Positions 11,682 through 22,594 of a stretch of DNA of 26,492 bases are shown here, piece by piece. Numbering within the stretch: the first letter of the stretch is position 1; every line of letters begins with the position of its first letter. The translations under genes were made by a program, and so were the position numbers. The DNA is taken from contig NW_022205058.1 of assembly GCF_008831285.2 (NCBI RefSeq), forward strand, positions 1 to 26,492. Reading direction: 5' to 3'. The DNA comes from Nymphaea colorata (taxonomy: Eukaryota; Streptophyta; Magnoliopsida; Nymphaeales; Nymphaeaceae). Below the pieces are notes generated by a model. It saw only the letters and a list, made by a program, of their open reading frames with translations. It was not told the DNA's origin and ran no database searches.

Positions 11682-12465
11682 CCTGTCTTGGCTGGCCAGG
11701 CAGCGTCGTCTGCCCTGCTTGGTGCCTGTCTCCTCTGCGGCCGACGCTGTCGGCCGTCTGTCCAGCTGTCGTTCGAGGGTTTTGGCTGCGAGCGAACGAC
11801 GTCTACCAGGAAGTGGCAGTGATGTCCCGCTGATTCTCATCGATCCGTTGCTGTTCAGAGGGCACCAGCACGCTCAGAGGAAGGATGAACACCAGGGAGA
11901 TGAAGCACGACGCCGTGGAAGCTCAGTTCGTCAAGGAGTAGACCACCCGAACTTGGATTACACAGTTTCTGGAAACAGGTGACCCGCCAGACCTTTGCTG
12001 CTTCAAAAAATCTCAAAAATTCGTAAGGAGCTTTAAAAATGCTGAAATTTGGCTGAGAGGAAGCCAACATCTAGCGGATTAGACGCCCCAAAAATGGAGG
12101 CCAACCGAGCAATGCTGGTCCATGTCGTTGAGCCCTGAAGTTCATCGGAAAATCTACTTCGCCCAGGAACAGCGTTTCTGTTTTCTCAGTAGAATCCGAC
12201 CTTCCGAACATCAAATCGGACAAACCACGAGGAATCTCGCCATGAAACGGTATGGATGAAAAGATCATTAAAAAACGAAGAGTTCTAGAGTCAAAACATT
12301 ACCAGATTCGCAGAGAATCCCAAGATAGAGCCGGATCTTGGGTCGCAGCGGTGACAGGCGGCGAAACTCGGAAATCGCCGCCTATTTCCGCCAGATTTCG
12401 TCCGGGATCTCTCACGCCGCCATCCACCGTCGGATCTTCGCGAAACTTGATGGGTTGAAGCGCAC

Positions 12466-14603
12466 GAATGTTAGAAAGAGAATGGCACCGGAGTTGTGAT
12501 GATCTGACGGTCGGATCCCTAGGAAATTCGCCGGAAACAGGAAGAGGTCGGCGGCAGAGCTTGTCAGGAACCAGCCGGTGTGTTCTTGCTTTTCCGGCAT
12601 CGATTCTCCACCAAATCTGAAAGTTCCAAAAGCAAACTTGTAGCTGACTTCGAGGAGAATGCCGTGGAAGCAAAAGAACCAAAAGATCTCGCCGATTTGG
12701 AGTCCGATCGAGGAGAAAGAAGCGTCGACTTGCTGAGGCCTGCACGCTTTCTATTCTGCCCGAAACTTCTCCTTATCGCAGAAATCTGTCGTTGAGGAAG
12801 ACCAGAAGCTAGAACGGTCGTCTAGACGCGTTCTCCTTGGCTCGCCAAGCCCACCCTCTCGGTTTGGTCGTGGTCACCAAACCGGCGATGGGTTCGCAGT
12901 TCGTGTGAGTTGGGGACGACGACGGAGGTTGAAGAGCCCGCCGGTTCTTCAAACCTGTGAGCTCCCGGTAGAGAAACACTAGAGGAGGTTGAGAAGAGGG
13001 GAAGATCACCACCGTGATCTTCGGTTTCAGAGAAAGAGCTTCAACAAGCCCTCGGGTGAAGAGGAGTTGCAGACGAGAGGAGGAAGAAGGAGGCGGCGCC
13101 TGAAGACGCTTCTCTCATTCAAAAACATTACTCAAAATCCATTACATAACTTACCATAGCACTGTAGCATTATCTATTTACACTGTAGCGCTTACCGGGA
13201 TGGTCTAAGTCTAGTCCCGGGTCGGCGCATGAACCGGGTCGATACACCAACGTATCGAGCTAAACTCTTAGAACTAGGAACCGGTATCAGAAAACCGATC
13301 CGTTACAAAAATCGAGCCGTCTCGGTCTGTCTCAGTCACTGAACCGGTTCGGTCTGAAGGGTGGATCCTGATGCACGGATCTGCTCTGTCGCTCCTGCTC
13401 CAGGACCTGCTCCGAATCTGACTGAATCTGGATCAACTGTTCGGATCTGGATCTCCTGTATCGAATCCATGGTCAAACCTGGTCCGCTGCGCACCTCTAG
13501 TTAAACCTGTCTGGGCTCTGGTCATCGGACCGCGGGGCTCGGTCAAATGGAACGAACTGGGCTCGGTGGTGCTGAGATGGGCTCGAGTGATAACCTCCCT
13601 AGCCTTTCTAAAGGCATCTAGAACACGAACCATAGCCTCACAATGAATCTCGGCAGGGGCTGGGCAAGCCTGTCGGCAGAAAATAACCTCCTTGTGATTT
13701 TCGACAGGGGCTAGACGGTGACTGCGGCAATCCTGCGTCGCTCGGTGGTCTCGCCCTTGCCCGGCTGGCCTTTCGGCATTCGGTGTGCGGCAGCGCTCGG
13801 CGCGGCCCGGCACGCGGCGGCACCCTGTCTTGGCTGGCCAGGCAGCGTCGTCTGCCCTGCTCGGCGCCTGTCTCCTCTGCGGCCGACGCTGTCGGCCGTC
13901 TGTCCAGCTGTCGTTCGAGGGTTTTGGCTGCGAGCGAACGACGTCTACCAGGAAGTGGCAGTGATGTGCAGCTGATTCTCGTCGATCCGTTGCTGTTCAG
14001 AGGGCACCAGCACGCTCAGAGGAAGGATGAACACCAGGGAGATGAAGCACGACGCCGTGGAAGCTCAGTTCGTCGAGGAGTAGACCACCCGAACTTGGAT
14101 TACACAGTTTCTGGAAACAGGTGACCCGCCAGACCTTTGCTGCTTCAAAAAATCCCCAAAATTCGTAGGGAGCTCCAAAAATGCTGAAATTTGGCTGAGA
14201 GGAAGCCAACAACTAGGGGATTAGACGAAAAATGGAGGCCAACCGAGCACTGCTGGTCCAAGTCGTTGAACCCTGAAGTTCGTCGGAAAATCTACTTCGC
14301 CCAGGAATAGCGTTTCTGTTTTCTCAGTAGAATCCGACCTTCCGATCATCAAAACGGACAAACCACGAGGAATCTCGCCATGAAACGGTATGGATGGAAA
14401 GATAATTAAAAAACGAAGAGTTCTAGAGTCAAAACATTACCAGATTCGCAGGGAAACCCAAGATAGAGCCGGATCTTGGGTCGCAGCGGTGACAGGCGGC
14501 GAAACTCGGAAATCGCCGCCTATTTCCGCCAGATTATGTTCGGGATCTCTCATGCCGCTATCCACCGTCGGATCTTCGCGAAACTTGATGGGTTGAAGCG
14601 CAC
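12466..14603. repeat. Array unit U7 (type A)
   Basis: 2,138 bp. From this unit rightward the AT-rich segment reads TATGGATGGAAAG instead of TATGGATGAAAAG (14389), the first step of the A-to-B change. One palindrome (GTGGATC/GATCCAC) is broken here by GATGCAC at 13370-13376. Confidence 0.96.
13174..13376 (-). promoter_or_regulatory. Degenerate promoter module of U7
   Basis: TGTAAATAG at the TATA position (13182-13174). CCGGGAT replaces CCGGGAC, and GATGCAC breaks the outermost palindrome, making this one of the more eroded copies. Confidence 0.45.
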
Positions 14604-14946
14604 GAATGTTAGGAAGAGAATGGCACCAAAGTTGTGATGATCTGACGGTTGGATCTCTAGGAAATTCACCGGAAACTGGAAGAGGTCGGCGGCGGAGCTT
14701 GTCAGGAACCAGCCGGTGTGTTCTTGCTTTTCTGGCATCGATTCTCCACCAAATCTGAAAGTTCCAAAAGCAAACTTGTAGCTGACTTCGAGGAGAATGC
14801 CGTGGAAGCAAAAGGCCCAAAAGATCTCGCCGATTTGGAGTCCGATCGAGGAGAAAGAAGCGTCGACTTGCTGAGGCCTGCACGCTTTCTATTCTGGCCG
14901 AAACTTCTCCTTATCGCAGAAATCTATCGTTGAGGAAGACCAGAAG

Positions 14947-15273
14947 CTAGAACGGTCGTCTAGACGCGTTCTCCTTGGCTCGCCAAGCCCACCCTCTCGG
15001 TTTGGTCGTGGTCACCAAACCGGCGATGGGTTCGCAGTTCGTGTGAGTTGGGGACGATGACGGAGGTTGAAGAGCCCGCCGGTTCTTCAAACCTGTGAGC
15101 TCCCGGTAGAGAAACACTAGAGGAGGTTGAGAAGAGGGGAAGATCACCGCCGTGATCTTCGGTTTCAGAGAAAGAGCTTCAACAAGCCCTCGGGTGAAGA
15201 GGAGTTGCAGACAAGAGGAGGAACAAGGAGGCGGCGCCTGAAGACGCTTCTCCCATTCAAAAACATTACTCAA
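14947..15273 (-). other. Recurrent leader open frame, 108 codons in U8 (doubtful coding)
   Basis: It begins just downstream of the minus-strand TATA region and runs through the CT-rich leader. It is the longest of a family seen in most units as 66-102 codon versions that share the stretches FLYRELTGLKNRR and SPTHTNCEPIAGLV (20025-20324 and 342-650 are others). The start codon is not conserved in position: three ATGs lie close together before the CT-rich tract. I recognise no domain. It could be a short leader ORF of an element transcript or chance openness in a GC-rich tract. Confidence 0.18.
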
Positions 15274-15311
15274 AATCCATTACATAACTTACCCTAGCAG
15301 TGTAGCATTAT

Positions 15312-15514
15312 CTATTTACACTGTAGCGCTTACCGGGACGGTTTAAGTCTAGTCCCGGGTCGGCGCATGAACTGGGTCGATACACCAACGTATCGAGCTA
15401 AACTCTTAGAACTAGGAACCGGTATCAGAAAACTGATTCGTTACAAAAATCGAGCTGTCTCGGTCTGTCTCAGTCACTGAACCGGTTCGGTCTGAAGGGT
15501 GGATCCTGATCCAC
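15312..15514 (-). promoter_or_regulatory. Degenerate promoter module of U8
   Basis: The TATA position reads TGTAAATAG (minus, 15320-15312), a one-base change from the TATAAATAG seen in U10-U13. CTTAG/CTAGG and GGTATCAG also weaken two palindromes. Confidence 0.45.
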
Positions 15515-17092
15515 GGATCTGCTCTGTCGCTCCTGCTCCAGGACCTGCTCCGAATCTGACTGAATTTGGATCAACTGTTCGGGTCTGGATCTCCTGTATC
15601 GAATCCATGGTCAAACCTGGTCCGCTGCGCACCTCTGGTTAAACCTGTCTGGGCTCTGGTCAACGGACCGCGGAGCTCGGTCAAATGGAACGAACTGGGC
15701 TCGGTGGTGCTGAGATGGGCTCGAGTGATAACCTCCCTAGCCTTTCTAAAGGCATCTAGAACACGAACCATAGCCTCACAATGAATCTCGGCAGGGGCTG
15801 GGCAAGCCTGTCGGCAGAAAATAACCTCCTTGTGATTTTCGACAGGGGCCAGATGGTGACTGCGGCAATCCTGCGTCGCTCGGCGGTCTCGCCCTTGCCC
15901 GGCTGGCCTTTCGGCATTCGGCGTGCGGCAGCGCTCCGCGCATCCCGGCACGCGGCGGCACCCTGTCTTGGCTGGCCAGGCAGCGTCGTCTGCCCTGCTC
16001 GGCACCTGTCTCCTCTACGGCCGACGCTGTCGGCCGTCTGTCCAGCTGTCGTTCGAGGGTTTTGGCTGCGAGCGAACGACGTCTACCAGGAAGTGGCAGT
16101 GATGTCCAGCTGATTCTCGTCGATCCGTTGCTGTTCAGAGGGTACCAGCACGCTCAGAGGAAGGATGAACACCAGGGAGATGAAGCACGACGCCGTGGAA
16201 GCTCAGTTCGTCGAGGAGTAGACCACCCGAACTTGGATTACACAGTTTCTGGAAACAGGTGACCTGCCAGACCTTTGCTGCTTCAAAAAATCTCCAAAAT
16301 TTGTAGGGAGCTCCAAAAATGCTGAAATTTGGCTGAGAGGAAGCCAACATCTAGGGGATTAGAGCCCCAAAAATGGAGGCCAACCGAGCACTGCTGGTCC
16401 AAGTCGTTGAGCCCTGAAGTTCGTCGGAAAATCTACTTCGCCCAGGAACAGCGTTTATGTTTTCTCAGTAGAATCCGACCTTCCGAATATCAAAACGGAC
16501 AAACCACGAGGAATCTCACCATGAAACGGTATGGATGGAAAGATAATTAAAAAACGAAGAGTTCTAGAGTCAAAACATTACCAGATTCGCAGGGAATCCC
16601 AAGATAGAGCCGGATCTTGGGTCGCAGCGGTGACAGGCGGCGAAACTCGGAAATCGCCGCCTATTTCCGCCAAATTACGTTCGGGATCTCTCACGCCGCC
16701 ATCCACCGTCGGATCTTCGCGAAACTTGATGGGTTGAAGCGCACGAATGTTAGGAAGAGAATGGCACCGGAGTTGTGATGATCTGACGGTCGGATCTCTA
16801 GGAAATTCACCAGAAACTGGAAGAGATCGGCGGCGGAGCTTGTCAGGAACCAGCCGGTGTGTTCTTGCTTTTCTGGCATCGATTCTCCACCAAATCCGAA
16901 AGTTCCAAAAGCAAACTTGTAGCTGACTTCGAGGAGAATGCCGTGGAAGCAAAAGACCCAAAAGATCTCGCCGATTTGGAGTCCGATCGAGGAGAAAGAA
17001 GCGTCGACTTGCTGAGGCCTGCACGCTTTCTATTCTGCCCGAAACTTCTCCTTATCGCAGAAATCTGTCATTGAGGAAGACCAGAAGCTAGA

Positions 17093-17098
17093 ACGGTC
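17093..17098. other. Deletion junction 1 in U9 (~386 bp lost, ACGGTC microhomology)
   Basis: GAACGGTC, at the start of the leader tract, and GGACGGTC, next to the TATA region, are fused through the shared ACGGTC. The CT-rich leader and TATA site are missing. Confidence 0.9.
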
Positions 17099-17269
17099 TA
17101 AGTCTAGTCCCGGGTCGGCGCATGAACCGGGTCGATACACCAACGTATCGAGCTAAACTCCTACAACTAGGAACCGGTTTCAGTAAACCGATTCGTTACA
17201 AAAATCGAGCCGTCTCGGTCCGTCTCAGTCACTGAACCGGTTCGGTCTGAAGGGTGGATCCTGATCCAC
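17099..17269 (-). promoter_or_regulatory. Promoter palindrome cluster of U9, TATA box deleted
   Basis: The palindrome segment survives with type B bases (GGTTTCAG, GGTCCGTCTC). The deletion ending at about 17093-17098 has removed the TATA region and all of the CT-rich leader, so this unit should lack its own start signal. Confidence 0.6.
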
Positions 17270-17333
17270 GGATCTGCTCTGTCGCTCCTGCTCCAGGACC
17301 TGCTCCGAATCTGACTGAATCTGGATGAACTGT

Positions 17334-17337
17334 TCGG
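17334..17337. other. Deletion junction 2 in U9 (~300 bp lost, TCGG microhomology)
   Basis: CTGTTCGG from the segment next to the palindromes is fused to CTCGGCGGTCTC of the GC-rich block. Confidence 0.88.
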
Positions 17338-17661
17338 CGGTCTCACCCTTGCCCGGCTGGCCTTTCGGCATTCGGCGTGCGGCAGCGCTCGGCGCGGCCT
17401 GGCACGCGGCGGCACCCTGTCTTGGCTGGCCAGGCAGCGTCGTCTGCCCTGCTCGGCGCCTGTCTCCTCTGCGGCCGACGCTGTCGGCCATTTGTCCAGC
17501 AGTCGTTCGAGGGTTTTGGCTGCGAGCGAACGACGTCTACCAGGAAGTGGCTGTGATGTCCAGCTGATTCTCGTCGATCCGTTGCTGTTCAGAGGGCACC
17601 AGCACGCTCAGAGGAAGGATCAACACCAGGGAGATGAAGCACGACGCCGTGGAAGCTCAGT

Positions 17662-17665
17662 TCGT
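17662..17665. other. Deletion junction 3 in U9 (~196 bp lost, TCGT microhomology)
   Basis: GCTCAGTTCGT is fused to CGTTGAGCCCTGAAG, with both parents sharing TCGT. Confidence 0.88.
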
Positions 17666-18710
17666 TGAGCCCTGAAGTTCGTCGGAAAATCTACTTCGCC
17701 CAGGAACAGCGTTTATGTTTTCTCAGTAGAATCCGACCTTCCGAACATCAAATCGAACAAACCACGAAGAATCTCGCCACGAAACGGTATGGATGGAAAG
17801 ATAATTAAAAAACAAAGAGTTCTAGAGTCAAAACATCACCAGATTCGCAGGCAATCCCAAGATAGAGCCAGATCTTGGGTCGCAGCGGTGACAGGCGGCG
17901 AAAGTCGGAAATCACCGCCTATTTACACCAAATTCCGTCCGGGATCTCTCACGCCGCCGTCCACCGTCGGATCTTCGGGAAACTTGATGGGTTGAAGCGC
18001 ACGAATGTTAGGAAGAGAATGGCACTAGAGTTGTGATGATCTGACGGTCGGATCTTTGGGAAAGTCGCCGGAAACAGGAAGAGGTCGGCGGCGGAGCTTG
18101 TCAGGAATCAGCCGGCGTGTTCTTGCTTTTCCGGCATCGATTCTCCACCAAATCTGAATGTTCCAAAAGCAAACTTGTAGCTGACTTCAAGGAGAATGAC
18201 GTGGAAGCAAAAGAACCAAAAGATCTCGCCGATTTGGAGGCCGATCGAGGAGAAAGAAGCGTCGACTTGCTGAGGCCTGCATGCTTTCTATTCTGCCCGA
18301 AACTTCTCCTTATCGCAGAAATCTGTCGTTGAGGAAGACCAGAAGCTAGAACGGTCATCTAGACGCGTTCTCCTTGGCTCGCCAAGCCCACCCTCTCGGT
18401 TTGGTCGTGGTCACCAAACCGGCGATCGGTTCGCAGTTCGTGTGAGTTGAGGACGACGACGGAGGTTGAAGAGCCCGCCGGTTCTTCAAACCTGTGAGCT
18501 CCCGGTATAGAAACACTAGAGGAGGTTGAGAAGAGGGGAAGATCACCGCCGTGATCTTCGGTTTCAGAGAAAGAGCTTCAACAAGCCCTCGGGTGAAGAG
18601 GAGTCGCAGACGGGAGGAGGAAGAAGGAGGCGGCGCCTGAAGACGCTTCTCTCATTCAAAAACATTACTCAAAATCCATTACATAACTTATCCTAGCACT
18701 GTAGCATTAT

Positions 18711-18913
18711 CTATTTATACTGTAGCGCTTACCGGGACGGTCTAAGTCTAGTCCCGGGTCGGCGCATGAACCGGGTCGATACACCAACGTATCGAGCTAA
18801 ACTCCTAGAACTAGGAACCGGTTTCAGAAAATCGATTCGTTACAAAAATCGAGCCGTCTCGGTCCGTCTAAGTCACTGAACCGGTTCGGTCTGAAGGGTG
18901 GATCCTGATCCAC
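18711..18913 (-). promoter_or_regulatory. Promoter-like module of U10: perfect TATA box
   Basis: TATAAATAG on the minus strand at 18719-18711. It is the leftmost copy in the window with the canonical TATA box. CCTAG/CTAGG, TCGATAC/GTATCGA and GTGGATC/GATCCAC are intact; AAATCG replaces AAACCG in the CGGTTT pair. Confidence 0.55.
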
Positions 18914-19002
18914 GGATCTGCTATGTCGCTCCTGCTCCAGGACCTGCTCCGAATATGACTGAATCTGGATCAACCGTTCGGGTCTGGATCTCCTGTATCG
19001 AA

Positions 19003-19006
19003 TCCA
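19003..19006. other. Deletion junction 1 in U10 (~490 bp lost, TCCA microhomology)
   Basis: TATCGAATCCA is fused to TCCAGCAGTCGTTCG. In U12 these points are about 22888 and 23379. The GC-rich block is missing, as in U5, but with different endpoints. Confidence 0.9.
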
Positions 19007-19114
19007 GCAGTCGTTCGAGTGTTTTGGCTGCGAGCAAACGACGTCTACCAGGAAGTGGCAGTAATGTCCAGCTGATTCTCGTCGATCCGTTGCTGTTCAG
19101 AGGGCACCAGCACG

Positions 19115-19125
19115 CTCAGATGCCG
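19115..19125. other. Deletion junction 2 in U10 (~34 bp lost)
   Basis: CGCTCAGA is followed directly by TGCCGTGGAAG. All other units have the GGAAGGATGAACACC stretch between them. Confidence 0.85.
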
Positions 19126-20389
19126 TGGAAGCTCAGTTCGTCGAGGAGAAGACCACCCGAACTCGGATTACAATGTTTCTGGAAACAGGTGACCCGCCAG
19201 ACCTTTGCTGCTTCAAAAAATCCCCAAAATTCGTAGGGAGCTCCAAAAATGCTGAAATTTGGCTGAGAGGAAGCCAACATCTAGGGGATTAGACGCCCAA
19301 AAATGGAAGCCAATCGAGCTATGCAGTTCCAAGTCGTTGAGCCCTGAACTTCGTCGGAAAATCTGCGTCGCCTAAGAACAGCGTTTATGTTTTCTCAGTA
19401 GAATCCGACCTTCTGAACTTCAAATCGGACAAACCACGAGGAATCTCGCCTTGAAAGGGTATGGATGGAAAGATAATTAGAAAATGAAGAATTCTAGAGT
19501 CAAAACATCAACAGATTCGCAGGGAATCCCAAGATAGAGCCGGATCTTGGGTCGCAGCGGTGACAGGCGGCGAAACTCGGAAATCGCCGCCGATTTCAGC
19601 CAGATTCCGTCCGGGATCTTTCACGCCACCATCCACCGTTGGATCTTTGCGAAACTTGGTGGGTTGAAGCGCACGGATGTTAGGAAGAGAATGGCACCGG
19701 AGTTTTGATCATCTAACGGTCGGATCTCCGGAAAGTCACCGGAAACAGGAAGAGGTCGGCGGCGGAGCTTGTCAGGAACCCGCCGGCGTGTTCTTGCTTT
19801 CCGGCGTCGATTCTCCACCAAATCCGAAAGTTCCAAAAGCAAACTTATAGCTGACTTCGAGGGGAATGCCGTGGAAGCAAAAGCCCCAAAAGATCTCGCC
19901 GATTTGGACTCCGATCGAGGAGAAAGAACCGTCGACTTGCTGAGGCCTGCACGCTTTCTATTCTGCCCGAAACTTCTCCTTATCGCAGAAATCTGTCGTT
20001 GAGGAAGACCAAAAGCTACAACGGTCATCTAGTCGCGTTCTCCTTGGCTCGCCAAGCCCACCCTCTCGGTTTGGTCGTGATCACCAAAGCGGCGATAGGT
20101 TCGCAGTTCGTGTGAGTTGGGGACGACGACGGAGGTTGAAGAGCCCGCCGGTTCTTCAAACCTGTGAGCTCCCGGTAGAGAAACAGTAGAGAAGGTTGAG
20201 AAGAGGGGAAGATCACCACCGTGATCTTCGGTTTCAGAGAAAGAGCTTCAACAAGCCCTCGGGAAAAAGAAGTTTTAGACGAGAGGAGGAAGAAGGAGGC
20301 GACGCTTGAAGACGCTTCTCTCATTCAAAAACATTACTCAAAATCCATTACATAACTTACCCTAACACTGTAGCATTATCTATTTATAC

Positions 20390-20582
20390 TGTAGCGCCTA
20401 CCGGGACGGTCTAAGTCTCGTCCCGGGTCGGCGCATGAACCGGGTCGATACACCAAGGTATCGAGCTAAACTCATAGAACTAGGAACCGGTTTCAAAAAA
20501 CCGATTCGTTACAAAAATCGAGCCGTCTCGGTCCGTCTCAGTCACTGAACCGGTTCGGTCTGAATGGTGGATCCTGATCCAC
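20390..20582 (-). promoter_or_regulatory. Promoter-like module of U11: perfect TATA box
   Basis: TATAAATAG on the minus strand at 20398-20390. GTGGATC/GATCCAC, GAACCGGTTC and TCGATAC/GTATCGA are intact. CTCATAGAAC replaces CTCCTAGAAC, which breaks the CCTAG/CTAGG pair. Confidence 0.55.
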
Positions 20583-20968
20583 GGATCTGCTCTGTCGCTC
20601 CTGCTCCAGGAACCGCTCCGAATCTGACTGAATCTGGATCAATCGTTGGGGTCTGGATCTCCTGTATCGAATCCATGGTCAAACCTGGTCCGCTGCGCAC
20701 CTCTGTTCAAACCTGTCTGGGCTCTGGTCAACGGACCGCTGGGCTCGGTCAAATGGAACGAACTGGGCTCGGTGTTGTTGAGATGGGCTTGGGGGTGCTG
20801 AGATGGGCTCGGGGGATAACCTCCCTAGCCTTTCTGAAGGCATCTATATCACGAACCGTAGCCTCACAATGAATCTCGGCAGGGGCTGGGCAAGCCTGTC
20901 GGCAGAAAATAACCTCCCTGTGATTTTCGACAGGGGCTAGACGGTGACTGCGGCAATCCTGCATCGCC

Positions 20969-21026
20969 CGGCGGAGCTCGGCGCTCGTCCTACGCGCGTC
21001 AGTGCCTGGCGCGGCCCGCTCGGCGG
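20969..21026. repeat. Type B-specific ~52 bp GC-rich segment in U11
   Basis: Lies between two CGGCGG words (20969-20974 and 21021-21026), in the contexts GCCCGGCGGAGCTC and GCTCGGCGGTCTC. Type A units contain only one such word and lack the DNA between. The simplest reading is loss in type A by deletion between these direct repeats. Confidence 0.8.
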
Positions 21027-22594
21027 TCTCGCCCTTGCCCGGCTGGCTTGTCGGCTTCCCGGCGTGCGACAGCACTCAGCGCGGCCTGGCGCGCGGCGGC
21101 ACCCTATCTTGGCTGGCCAGGCAGCATCGTCTACCCTGCTCGGCGCCTGTCTCCTCTACGGCCGACACTGTCGGCCGTCTGTCCATCAGTCGTTCGAGGG
21201 TTTGGCTACGAGCGAACGACGTCTAGCAGGAAGTGGCAGTGATGTCGAGCTGATTCTTGTCGATCCGTTGCTGTTCAGAGGGCACCAGCATGCTCAGAGG
21301 AAGGATGAACACCAGGGAGATGAAGCACGACGCCGTGGAAGCTCAGTTCGTCGAGGAGAAGAACACCCGAACTTGGATTACACAGTTTCTGGAAACAGGT
21401 GACCCGCTAGACCTTTGCTGCATCAAAAAATCTCCAAAATTCGTAGGGAGCTCCGAAAATGCTGACATTTGGCTGAGAGGAAGCCAACATCTAGGGGATT
21501 AGACGCCCCAAAAATGGAGGCCAACTGAGCAATGCAGGTCCAAGTCGTTGAGCCTTGAAGTTCGTCGGAAAATCTGCGTCGCCTAGGAACATCGTTTCTG
21601 TTTTCTCAGTAGAATCCGACATTCTGAACTTCAAATCGGACAAACCACGTAGAATCTCGCCATGAAACGGTATGGATGGAAAGATAATTAAAAAATGAAG
21701 AGTTCTAGAGTCAAAACATCACCAGATTCGCAGGGAATACCAAGATAGAGCCGGATCTTGGGTCGCAGCGGTGACAGGCGGCGAAACTCGAAAATTGCCG
21801 CCGATTTCCGCCAGATTCCGTCCGGGATCTCTCACGCTACCATCCACCGTCGGATCTTCGCAAAACTTGGTGGCTTGAAGCGCACGGATGTTAGGAAGAG
21901 AATGGCACCAGAGTTGTGATGATCTGACGGTCGGATCTCGGGGAAAGTCGCCGGAAACAGGAAGAGGTCGGCGGCGGAGCTTGTCAGGAACCAGCCGGCG
22001 TGTTCTTGCTTTTCCGGCGTCGATTCTCCACCAAATCCGAAAGTTCCAAAAGCAAACTTGTAGCTGACTTCGAGGGGAATGCCGTGGAAGCAAAAGCCCC
22101 AAAAGATCTCGCCGATTTGGAGTCCGATCGAGGAGAAAGAAGCGTCGACTTGCTGAGGCCTGCACGCTTTCTATTCTGCCCGAAACTTCTCCTTATCGCA
22201 CAAATCTGTCGTTGAGGAAGACCAAAAGCTAGAATGGTCGTCTAGACGCGTTCTCCTTGGCTCGCCAAGCCCACCCTCTCGCTTTGGTCGTGATCACCAA
22301 AGCGGCGATGGGTTCGCAGTTCGTGTGAGTTGGGGACGACGACGGAGGTTGAAGGGTCCGCCGGTTCTTCAAACTTGTGAGCTCCCGGTAGAGAAACACT
22401 AGAGAAGGTTGAGAAGAGGGGATGATCACCGCCGTGATCTTCGGTTTTTAGAGAAAGAGCTTCAACAAGCCCTCGGGTGAAGAGGAGTTGCAGACGAGAG
22501 GAGGAAGAAGGAGGCGGCGCCTGAAGACCCTTCTCTCATTCAAAAACATTACTCAAAATCCATTACATAACTTACCCTAGCACTGTAGCATTAT

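Larger units (their letters stand above)
10179..12465. repeat. Array unit U6 (type A, internal 155 bp duplication)
   Basis: 2,287 bp. The excess is a tandem 155 bp duplication at 11372-11681. A 10 bp loss near 10627 (GAGGACCTCGAAGAGC in place of the GGGGACGACGACGGAGG context) accounts for most of the remaining length difference. Confidence 0.95.
14604..16744. repeat. Array unit U8 (type A)
   Basis: 2,141 bp. It is type A at the TATA site, at GGTATCAG and at the TAG variant, but has the GGAAAG state shared with all units to the right. It resembles U7 and U4 in the CTCGAGTGATAACCTCC segment. Confidence 0.96.
16745..18002. repeat. Array unit U9 (A/B mosaic with three deletions)
   Basis: 1,258 bp, about 883 bp short. 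Three deletion junctions, at about 17093-17098, 17334-17337 and 17662-17665, remove roughly 386, 300 and 196 bp. The palindrome segment (CTCCTACAAC, GGTTTCAG, GGTCCGTCTC) is type B, while the leader before it and CTACTTCGCC after it are type A. This unit is therefore chimeric. Confidence 0.94.
18003..19674. repeat. Array unit U10 (mostly type B, two deletions)
   Basis: 1,672 bp. It begins type A (GAATGTTAG) and is type B from about 18112 (CCGGCGTGTTC) onward. It has lost about 490 bp at 19003-19006 (shared TCCA) and about 34 bp at about 19120 (CTCAGA joined to TGCCGTGG). Confidence 0.94.
19675..21885. repeat. Array unit U11 (type B, full length)
   Basis: 2,211 bp. It carries the extra ~52 bp GC-rich segment (20969-21020) and a ~19 bp local duplication around GAGATGGGCT (20767-20812). 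Together these explain the 70 bp excess over type A. Confidence 0.96.

Noticed and set aside
11373-11840. 155-codon minus-strand frame in U6
   Set aside because: It exists only because of the 155 bp duplication, which repeats part of the frame; it is arginine/proline-rich low-complexity translation of the GC-rich block.
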